DNA from: an uncultured Psychrobacter sp.
GTDB taxonomy: Bacteria; Pseudomonadota; Gammaproteobacteria; Pseudomonadales; Moraxellaceae
DNA length: 64,000 nt
NCBI RefSeq assembly: GCF_947495825.1
Contig: NZ_CANMAH010000001.1
Location: forward strand, 1 to 64,000
Reading direction: 5' to 3'
The position numbers and the translations under genes were made by a program. Below, piece after piece: positions 8,226-15,382 of the stretch. The first letter of the stretch is position 1. Each line of letters starts with the position of its first letter. Below the pieces are notes generated by a model that worked only from the letters and a program-made list of their open reading frames with translations, was not told the origin of the DNA and did no database searches.

Positions 8226-9806
8226 TTATTTATAGGCAGGCAATATTATCTGCACCACCAATCCTTGGATACCATCTTGCCGATTGTAGACACTGATTTG
8301 ACCCTTATGTGCCATTATTACGGCATGGACGATCGCCAGCCCTAGCCCATAGCCGCCAGTGTCGCGGTGACGCGCCGAGTCTAGCCGTACAAAGGGCTGA
8401 AAAATACGCTGCAAGTCTTCATCCGCAACGCCGCCACCCTCGTCTATGATGCGGATTTGAATGGCTGTTTTTTTGCCATCTATCTTTGCTGGTTTAATCT
8501 CAGCAATAACTGTTGAATCAGCTGCAGTGTGCATAAAAGCATTACGAATGACGTTTTCAAGCGCACTGTGTAGCTGTTCTTGGTTGCCCTTTACCGTTGA
8601 TTGTAGGGTTGGTGGCTGCCAGTGCCAATGGATGTTTTTGTGCTGAAACTCAAAACACACATCTTGTCCAATCTCACTGATAATCTCAGAAACATCAACC
8701 CAGTCATTTTCTACGTTATCAATGGTGTATTGCTGCATCTGTAGCGACTGGATATGAATGATTTGTTCGATCAGCTCATTCATTCGCGCAGACTCTTTGT
8801 CGATACGGTCGAGGTAGCGATTGGCATTGGGGGCAAAATCTCGCGTCAGCTCGGTCGCCACATCAAGGCGCGCTAAGGGCGAGCGCAGCTCATGCGAGAT
8901 ATCACTGAGCATCTGCTTGCGCGCCAGCTCACTCTCTGCCAACCGCTTTGATAGCTTTGCCACGTCTTTTGCCAGTAAACCCAGCTCATCATCGCCCATT
9001 TTTGCCAGCTGGGTATCCGCCTGATAATCGCCAGCAATCATGCGATGTACCGCATGTTGGACGCGGCGCATACGCTGGGTCAAGGTACGGCTAAGCCAAA
9101 TACAGACCAAGACACTAAAGAGGATAATTAGCAGCAAACGTACCGAAAAATTATTTCGTTGCAGCGCGACGACATCAGCAAAACGCAGGTGCGGACGCAG
9201 CTGTATAATGACAGACTGACCATCTGGCAGCGCGACAGTCTTATCCGCCAGCTCAGGGCGCGTCTCGGGGTCTGCTATCGTGCGCTGAGACATCATCGAT
9301 TGCCAATAAGGATTGCGAGTATTGTTTGGCATACTGGCAGTATCATCAGAGCGGTGATGATCTAGGGCGGGTGCGGCGGCTACATTTGGCATGGCAGGCA
9401 TTGATGGCATGGACGACATCGGATGCATAGACTGATGCATGGGCGCACGCGGCATGACTTGCCTGCCGTCTTGACGGTCCGCTTGGTCTCGATAACGCGG
9501 AAAGATAATAGCGCCTTGCTCGTTATAGACTCTGATTTGACTCATCAGCCGCCGATCCTCACGATACATCTGCCTGACTGATGCAAAATCGCCCGCTTGC
9601 AACGCAGTAGCCATTTCCTGACGTTTAATCAGCAACTGCTCAATCTGCGCCTCCATACGCGCGGTCAGCGCTTTTTCGACCAGTATCCGCTCTACCACGA
9701 TGGATAAAATAGAGGTGAGTAAAATCGTCAGCAACAGACTCAAAAACAGCCGCCAAAACAGCGTGATTCTGGGTCGAAAGGTAGAAGTATTTGCGGAATA
9801 TGTCAT
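8226..9806 (-). CDS. cpxA: Two-component sensor histidine kinase, CpxA-like, with a Met/His-rich periplasmic segment
   Basis: Inner-membrane envelope-stress sensor of 526 residues. There is one membrane helix at about 14-38, a periplasmic domain to about 218, a second helix at 222-240, HAMP to about 295, and the phosphoacceptor His305 in SDISHELRSP. The N-box is at about 417-428, DEGGG at 455-459 and GGYGLGLAIV at 484-493, so the kinase looks active. Residues 118-150 carry about nine Met plus several His and Pro, unusual for CpxA and suggestive of copper or other soft-metal sensing. Its start shares one base with the stop of the response regulator gene (TAATG), showing translational coupling. 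The cpxA name is by motif and neighbourhood; the signal is unknown. Confidence 0.85.
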   Translation of the reverse strand: MTYSANTSTFRPRITLFWRLFLSLLLTILLTSILSIVVERILVEKALTARMEAQIEQLLIKRQEMATALQAGDFASVRQMYREDRRLMSQIRVYNEQGAIIFPRYRDQADRQDGRQVMPRAPMHQSMHPMSSMPSMPAMPNVAAAPALDHHRSDDTASMPNNTRNPYWQSMMSQRTIADPETRPELADKTVALPDGQSVIIQLRPHLRFADVVALQRNNFSVRLLLIILFSVLVCIWLSRTLTQRMRRVQHAVHRMIAGDYQADTQLAKMGDDELGLLAKDVAKLSKRLAESELARKQMLSDISHELRSPLARLDVATELTRDFAPNANRYLDRIDKESARMNELIEQIIHIQSLQMQQYTIDNVENDWVDVSEIISEIGQDVCFEFQHKNIHWHWQPPTLQSTVKGNQEQLHSALENVIRNAFMHTAADSTVIAEIKPAKIDGKKTAIQIRIIDEGGGVADEDLQRIFQPFVRLDSARHRDTGGYGLGLAIVHAVIMAHKGQISVYNRQDGIQGLVVQIILPAYK

Positions 9807-10501
9807 TACAGTACCAGCTGATAGCCTTTCCCACGAATCGCTTTGATCGGCTCATCATGAAAAGGTTGGAGTTTTTTGCGCAGCCGCGAGACATGCACAT
9901 CAAGGCTGCGGTCGAAGGGCTGTAGCTCACGCTGCAACACATGCTCTGATAGCCACGCTTTACTCACCACCTCGCCTTTTTTCTTGAGCAAGGCGAGCAA
10001 CAAGTCAAACTCGGTGCCTGTCACTTGTAGCTCTGTCCCGTCTATCCGACAGAGTCGCTGGTTTTGATCCAAATGTAATCGGCTCTCAGGTAGCGGCATG
10101 TGCTCTAACGTACTATCAGAAGCACTAAGACGGGTGCGTTTTATCACCGCATTGATACGTGCCAACAGCTCACGCGGATTGCAAGGCTTGGTAATATAAT
10201 CATCCGCGCCAAGCTCAAGCCCAATGATACGATCAATCTCCTCGCCTTTTGCCGTCAGCATAATGACCGGAATATCACTGATGGCCGGCAGTTGCCGCAG
10301 CACACTGAGCCCATCGATTTTGGGCATCATGATATCGAGTACCAGCAAATCATAAGCGGTGGCAGTGCTGGTGTTTTTGAGTCTTTGCATGACCGCTTCA
10401 CCATCGTGCACGCAGTCACAATCGATATCATGATTTTGCAAGTATTCTTGTAATAACTGTGTCAACTCTTCGTCATCATCGCCGATTAGTATGTTTGGCA
10501 C
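9806..10501 (-). CDS. cpxR: OmpR/PhoB-family response regulator, CpxR-like
   Basis: A 231-residue regulator with a receiver domain (about 1-118) and a winged-helix DNA-binding domain (about 135-231). The acidic pocket is DDD 8-10, the phosphorylation site Asp56 is in LVLDIMMP, and Thr83 and Lys105 complete the switch. LGLELGADDY-type spacing and the run from MLTAKGEEIDR to GADDYITKP resemble CpxR of enterobacteria closely. The C-terminus ends in an IRGKGYQLV-type wing typical of OmpR regulators. It precedes and overlaps the kinase gene by one base. The divergent gene at 10716 encodes a CpxP/Spy-like protein, the usual CpxR target, which supports the assignment. Confidence 0.86.
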   Translation of the reverse strand: MPNILIGDDDEELTQLLQEYLQNHDIDCDCVHDGEAVMQRLKNTSTATAYDLLVLDIMMPKIDGLSVLRQLPAISDIPVIMLTAKGEEIDRIIGLELGADDYITKPCNPRELLARINAVIKRTRLSASDSTLEHMPLPESRLHLDQNQRLCRIDGTELQVTGTEFDLLLALLKKKGEVVSKAWLSEHVLQRELQPFDRSLDVHVSRLRKKLQPFHDEPIKAIRGKGYQLVL

Positions 10502-10715
10502 TGCTGTCTCCTTAAGCCTAAGGTCGCTTTGTTGCCTATATTATCAGGCATGGACTTATCATAACGCCATAAACGTTACCTTTCTTAATACTTCATAAAG
10601 TATTGCAACCTTTAACTGTCGTAAGATAGCACCTATCAATCACTTGTCGCACTTATCGCCATACTGGCAAGATAAGGTATTTATTGTTTATTTACTCAAA
10701 TTATAAAAGGATTGT
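10502..10715. promoter_or_regulatory. Divergent control region between the Cpx-like regulator and its CpxP/Spy-like gene
   Basis: These 214 bases separate two divergent starts, so both promoters must lie here. AAGGA stands about 6 nt before the plus-strand start at 10716. I could not find a convincing pair of GTAAA half-sites spaced as in the enterobacterial CpxR box, so the operator is unidentified. Autoregulation is inference from gene arrangement. Confidence 0.45.
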
Positions 10716-11273
10716 ATGATGAAAAAACTACTCATGGGCACAGTATTGGCCGCCTCTAGCGTATTTGCTGTCACCGCCTGCACCAGTGTCAATGCAACGA
10801 CTGATACCGCACCTGCCACCAGCAAAATGCAAAAGCATCATCAAGGCGGCATGAAAGAAGGTATGCACAAAGGCGGTATGCGAGGCCCACTGTCACAGCT
10901 GGACTTGAGTGCCACGCAGCAAGCACAAATCAAAGCCATCATGGAAGCCAAACACGGCGACCGTAACGCTGAGCGCGAGCAACACAAAGCAGAACGGGCA
11001 CAAATGCATCAACAAATGCAGGCATTGACCACTGCCAACACGTTGAACACGGCCGCGCTTAACCGCCTAGCGGATCAGCAAGCGGCTAAAGTCAAACAGC
11101 GTTTTATTGAGCATGCTCAGACCCAGCACGCCATCGCGCAAGTGCTGACGCCAGAACAACGCGCCAAACTTGCCAAACTGCAAAACGAGAGAATGGCAAA
11201 AATGACAAAAGGTCAGCATGGCTCTGCGCGCGGTGAGATGCATGGCCAACCGCATCAGCATCAAGGCATGTAG
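10716..11273 (+). CDS. CpxP/Spy-like LTxxQ-motif lipoprotein, Met/His-rich
   Basis: Small envelope protein of 185 residues, probably a periplasmic chaperone or metal-binding stress protein. The signal sequence ends in a VTAC lipobox, so Cys22 is likely lipidated. Two LTxxQ-type motifs occur, LSATQ (64-68) and LTPEQ (144-148), the hallmark of the CpxP/Spy/CnrX group. Between and around them are helical, highly charged stretches. Residues 38-57 contain repeated HH, GGM and HKGGM, and the tail (167-185) is again rich in His, Gln and Met. This matches the Met/His-rich segment in the adjacent sensor kinase and suggests a shared metal ligand. It is transcribed divergently from cpxRA-like genes and closed by a strong terminator. 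Confidence 0.8.
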   Translation: MMKKLLMGTVLAASSVFAVTACTSVNATTDTAPATSKMQKHHQGGMKEGMHKGGMRGPLSQLDLSATQQAQIKAIMEAKHGDRNAEREQHKAERAQMHQQMQALTTANTLNTAALNRLADQQAAKVKQRFIEHAQTQHAIAQVLTPEQRAKLAKLQNERMAKMTKGQHGSARGEMHGQPHQHQGM

Positions 11274-11301
11274 TAGTTATTATTGCCCGCTACACCACTC
11301 A

Positions 11302-11335
11302 AAAAAAGCGCATCGTGATAACGGTGCGCTTTTTT
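11302..11335. terminator. Strong bidirectional terminator
   Basis: A 15-bp stem (11302-11316 with 11321-11335, one G-T wobble) with a GATA loop, A-rich on the left and T-rich on the right, lies between the convergent CpxP-like gene and the lipoprotein gene ending at 11365. It should stop transcription from both sides. Confidence 0.88.
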
Positions 11336-11364
11336 GTATGATCCTGATGATAGCTCAATACTTT

Positions 11365-12990
11365 TTAATCAGTACTGCCCAAACGCTCTTGCGCCAGCGG
11401 TAGCGCCTTAAATATCATCTTGCCTATCGTCGTGCCATTACCATCGCGATAGTACTGCATCAGCTCACGACCATACTCGCGCGCATCAACACTATTGCGC
11501 GCATTTGGTACTTGCACATCGCTTGGTAAGTTGGGAAATGCGGCGTCGTTTGGACGAATAGCAGAATACTGCTGCATGACATCCATCACGACGCCTTTAT
11601 ACTTATTTTTCTTGCTAGGAAACTCACGTCGCAGATGCTGCCAGATGAGACGGTCACGTTTATCAACGCCGTATAGCGTTTGCACGTTTGGCGTCTCTGA
11701 GCCGGTATCTACTGCACGGCTGGCGACCGTATCATCAGTGTCGTCTATACTGCTTTTGATTATTGTCAGCACTTGCTGCACCCAGGCCTTACTGGTAAAA
11801 ACGTCAGGCGCGACATCAGAAGCACTGTCAGCACCATCAGCACTGTCATTGACAAGCTCTGGATACTGCTGGCTTATCCGTTCATACAAACCACGCATAT
11901 AATCTTGATATGACTGCTCATGATTGGCCGCGCTTTGAGTACGGCGGATCACTTGCTCACTTGCCAGCATTGCAGGTAGCTGGTGTGCTGGCAGCTTAGG
12001 AGATAGCGCAGTCAAAGATGTGGGCGCGACGTACTCAAACTGACTTGCTGGCGCTGCGGCAAATGCGGCATCTAACGCGGCAAAATGATGGGTGATCACT
12101 GCTTTGCCAAAGCCTTTGGGTAACGTGCCATCGTCCAGCGTGATTTTGAGCCATTTGTTTTGCCATGTCGTGCCAAGTTTGTCGTCCAACAGCTTTGAGT
12201 TAATCATCGCAAAATTGTCCGCCCATAGATAAATATCACCGTTTTTAAAATCGATATAGACCGGTTGATTGAGGCTGCTTTGATGATTACGCGCTTGGTA
12301 TTGGGCACTGGCAAGCATGGTTGCTTTGCCCGCCATCGGCTGATACACGCCTTGAGCGTTGATAGACAACGGTTTTAGTAGATAGGCATCGAGTAGCTTT
12401 GCTTTTTTGATACCCTGCGCGGTTGGCTGCGCGTCATAATTATCAAACAACTTTTGGTAATCAGCAGGCACACTTACCTCACTGTCGTATTGGCTGTCTT
12501 GCCATGCTTGATAGGCATCCGTACAGGCTAGATAGGATTGTTTGATTGTCGCACGCTGAGCGTCATATTTTGTCGCCGATATATCTTGGTTTTGCCCTTC
12601 TGCCTGCGCCAATAATGCCGCATAGGCCTCGTCATGCGTATCTTCGCAGTATTGATAGATATCATCAGCGGTGATTGGACTGTTAGCACCATTGTTGGCA
12701 GTGCTTTGAGCCGTTATGTTGTCAAACTGCTGCTTATTACTAATCTCAAGGTTGCTATGATAACGAAAGGACTGGCGACGCTGCGCTTGTAGCGCGCTTG
12801 CGACAGCTGTTTTGGCAGCTACTGAGGTTTGGGTAGCCGTCATAGCATTGGACTGTCCAAGACTGGTCGATTGACACCCTGTCAATAACGCCGCTCCTGC
12901 GACAAGCGCGCTGACAAATACCGCATGACCATTGATAATAGTAGATGCACGTGGCGGGCGGCTGGTATGAGTTTGCTGGGGTTTTTTCAT
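11365..12990 (-). CDS. Large lipoprotein of unknown function
   Basis: The 541-residue protein has a positively charged N-terminus, a hydrophobic segment (about 22-37) and an LTGC lipobox placing the lipidated cysteine at 39, so it is an envelope lipoprotein. The rest is mostly alpha-helical by composition, rich in Ala, Gln, Asp and Tyr, with a short basic-aromatic C-terminal part. I recognise no domain. A central stretch around IDFKNGDIYL and later DGTLPKGFG is weakly echoed in the neighbouring 617-residue lipoprotein, so the two may be distant paralogues. It lies 217 bases downstream of that gene on the same strand. Function cannot be stated. Confidence 0.68.
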   Translation of the reverse strand: MKKPQQTHTSRPPRASTIINGHAVFVSALVAGAALLTGCQSTSLGQSNAMTATQTSVAAKTAVASALQAQRRQSFRYHSNLEISNKQQFDNITAQSTANNGANSPITADDIYQYCEDTHDEAYAALLAQAEGQNQDISATKYDAQRATIKQSYLACTDAYQAWQDSQYDSEVSVPADYQKLFDNYDAQPTAQGIKKAKLLDAYLLKPLSINAQGVYQPMAGKATMLASAQYQARNHQSSLNQPVYIDFKNGDIYLWADNFAMINSKLLDDKLGTTWQNKWLKITLDDGTLPKGFGKAVITHHFAALDAAFAAAPASQFEYVAPTSLTALSPKLPAHQLPAMLASEQVIRRTQSAANHEQSYQDYMRGLYERISQQYPELVNDSADGADSASDVAPDVFTSKAWVQQVLTIIKSSIDDTDDTVASRAVDTGSETPNVQTLYGVDKRDRLIWQHLRREFPSKKNKYKGVVMDVMQQYSAIRPNDAAFPNLPSDVQVPNARNSVDAREYGRELMQYYRDGNGTTIGKMIFKALPLAQERLGSTD

Positions 12991-13106
12991 TTTTTATCCT
13001 TAATAGGGAGATTTAACAAGACAGACCTACTGATCCGCTAGCTTGCTATCGACGCCATACTTGGTCGCATCGTCATATAGTGAGTTCAGTATAAAAACGA
13101 TACAGT

Positions 13107-13221
13107 GGGACTGGGATGAATTTTATGCAGCATCGAGCAGCGCAGGCACAGCACGCCAGAAAAATTTATACCAGTTCCACGTTGAAATCTAATGTATCTG
13201 TTTTATTTAGAATCGACTATA
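13107..13221. repeat. Dispersed 115-bp hairpin repeat, copy 1
   Basis: Nearly identical to 55257-55370 along its whole length, with about a dozen substitutions and one single-base gap. The left 18 bases (13107-13124) pair with 13161-13178 as 15 Watson-Crick pairs, two G-T wobbles and one mismatch, giving a strong hairpin; both arms are identical in the second copy. The right end runs into the last codons and stop of the minus-strand lipoprotein gene (13207-15060). No transposase is encoded, so it is a non-autonomous or REP-like element. Confidence 0.85.
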
Positions 13222-15060
13222 CAATGCCTCATCGCTGTCGTCCCAATCCTCACTATCACCACTGTCATAAACGCCACCCTCTTCATCAGTATTATCAACA
13301 TCGTAACGATCTTCATCATCATACTCGTAGTCATAGCGTGCATAACGAGCGCTTTGTAGTCTGTCTTTTTGTTGGCGTATCTTCGCAAGCCACGCGTTGC
13401 CATCGATGGCAGGCTTGGCATTTGCCCCAAAAGACTCGGCCAATAAAGGCGTGAGCGCATGGTCGTTAAAGCTGGCTTTATCATAACGCACTTGGTTGAG
13501 TACGCTGGTGGTCGCACCCATCAAATCGCTACCGACATTTAGCCGTTGCTGCTTGGCCAGTAGCTGATTTGCGCGATCCAAATAGTAGTAGTTTGTTTGA
13601 TTAAAGGAGATGGGACCGATCGCTTCAATCAGCTGTAGCAGTGCGCCGACATCCGCGCTTTGATAGCCTTTATGGTATAGCTGCGCCTTAGCAAGTGCAG
13701 CTTTTAGCATTGCTCCATCAGGATACTGTGACGGATTGGCATCGACATGCTCTTGTAGTGACTGGGTCATATATTTTAGGATTTTGCCGACCAGCTCGCC
13801 GCCTTGCTTACTACCGATATATAGCTTGACGGCATGGCTGGCTCCCACTTCTTTGGCAAATGCGTCATTACGTATATCAACGGCGCTGAAATACTCTGGT
13901 GCCAGCTCGGCCATACTCTTCTGTATCGCAGCAAGCGCAGCATCATATAATACCGTAGGCGGCAGCTGCTCGGTGATGCCCTTAGGCAGACCAAAGCTGA
14001 CCGTATGAGAGGCCATCTCCTGAGGCAGCGGGGTATTTTCAGGACTGGTCAGCGCCACAATCGGCATGATGGCCGATGGGTCTACCGTGATACGACTGTC
14101 ATGAAAATCCAGTGCGAGCGGTATCTGTATGGATGAGCTAAGCGTTGGGCTGACATAGTCATAACTATAGACGCTATGTAGCTGGCGCTGTTTGGGCCTG
14201 AATTGGCTGACGCTATTAAATGTCAAATGCTGATATTGATAAGCGTTGGTCGCAGCGATTTGCTCAGGTGTGCGATGCAACATAGCAAGCATCTGACCGA
14301 TGACGCCGGTAGTTGGCATCGGTTTGTCATCGCTCGCCACTGGCTGCTGCTTGGCGGCTTGCATGGCTTCATAGCTCTTTAATAACGCCTTGGGCTTTAT
14401 ATCTGGCACGCCCGACACAAACCCACCGTCTTTAGTAGTGGCGCCATACTCCGCATCTTCATTAGCAAACGCTTCATCTGCATCGTCAGCAAAACTCCTG
14501 TCAGCAAACTCATTATTGTAATCACCCGCCTCGTCGTCTATCGCCTGCTCTTTTTGATACGCATAAGTTTCGATGATGGTTCTTAGCAGACTGCTCGCGC
14601 CAGCATCGATACTGTCTGGATCGATAAAGGATGCCATATGATAATTGGCCTGCGCGACGGCCACATGCTCACTAGCGAGATGCTGACGAATGGCAGCAAG
14701 CAAACGTGTCTTTGCTTGAGTCTCCGTATTGGGATAGCTCTGCTGGTCAAACAGTTGCTCATAGCGCGCAGAGCTGGCTTGTAAACGATCAGTAAAGACG
14801 CGCCCCTGTGCTTGGTTTGTCGCACTGTCTGCGACCTCAAAGTCGATGAACGCATCTGATACCATGCCTGAAGAGACGCCAGCGCTTGTCTGACAGCCCA
14901 AAAGAGCTGCAGACATACCACCCATCAGCAGCGCATAACTTGTTGTACATATAAATTTGTACAAATAGTATCCGTAACTGCCTTTGTTATTTGTAGCTAA
15001 GCTCTGTGGCACTGACCTAGAACAACACTGCCGATCATTATTAAGATGGTTTGATGACAT
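13207..15060 (-). CDS. Large lipoprotein of unknown function with acidic C-terminus
   Basis: A 617-residue envelope lipoprotein: hydrophobic segment at about 40-54 followed by LLGC, so Cys56 is the likely lipid anchor. The N-terminal region before it is unusually long; no better internal start with a full signal peptide exists. A central part carries IQIPLALDF and LPKGITEQ, weakly like the neighbouring lipoprotein. The last 45 or so residues are dominated by Asp, Glu, Tyr and Gly, a disordered acidic tail. The terminal YSRF and stop codon fall within the dispersed 115-bp repeat, so the original 3' end may have been replaced. No known domain was recognised. Confidence 0.68.
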   Translation of the reverse strand: MSSNHLNNDRQCCSRSVPQSLATNNKGSYGYYLYKFICTTSYALLMGGMSAALLGCQTSAGVSSGMVSDAFIDFEVADSATNQAQGRVFTDRLQASSARYEQLFDQQSYPNTETQAKTRLLAAIRQHLASEHVAVAQANYHMASFIDPDSIDAGASSLLRTIIETYAYQKEQAIDDEAGDYNNEFADRSFADDADEAFANEDAEYGATTKDGGFVSGVPDIKPKALLKSYEAMQAAKQQPVASDDKPMPTTGVIGQMLAMLHRTPEQIAATNAYQYQHLTFNSVSQFRPKQRQLHSVYSYDYVSPTLSSSIQIPLALDFHDSRITVDPSAIMPIVALTSPENTPLPQEMASHTVSFGLPKGITEQLPPTVLYDAALAAIQKSMAELAPEYFSAVDIRNDAFAKEVGASHAVKLYIGSKQGGELVGKILKYMTQSLQEHVDANPSQYPDGAMLKAALAKAQLYHKGYQSADVGALLQLIEAIGPISFNQTNYYYLDRANQLLAKQQRLNVGSDLMGATTSVLNQVRYDKASFNDHALTPLLAESFGANAKPAIDGNAWLAKIRQQKDRLQSARYARYDYEYDDEDRYDVDNTDEEGGVYDSGDSEDWDDSDEALYSRF

Positions 15061-15382
15061 AAAAATCTCTTTATTTAGACAGACATTAGTAGTGTTATTA
15101 TTTATATCACAAAAGATTACAAATGAGTGACTTGTGCGAAAAATAACGATTGGTATATTAAGATTGGTTTTCCGAAAATCTTGAATTCTTTAAGGATTAA
15201 AACAGCAGCTAGATCGGAAAAACTCTCTTAGCAATATCACTTTTAACCAATTATTAATATCAAAACATAAAAGCTAACAAACAGTTTGCGCTAGCTGCTA
15301 TATTCGTTACTATCTAATTATCTAAACATTCTTTTTATTACTCTTATCTGATTTCTCACCTACTCGTAAAAGGGACTTTGCG
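15061..15382. other. Divergent intergenic region upstream of ggt
   Basis: 322 AT-rich bases between the divergent lipoprotein and gamma-glutamyltransferase genes. Promoters for both must lie here. No gene, clear hairpin or operator was seen. The plus-strand start at 15383 is preceded by AAAAGGGAC, an acceptable ribosome-binding site. Confidence 0.4.

Noticed and set aside
10502..10715. Search for a CpxR box of the enterobacterial kind
   Set aside because: No pair of GTAAA half-sites with the right spacing could be identified with confidence.
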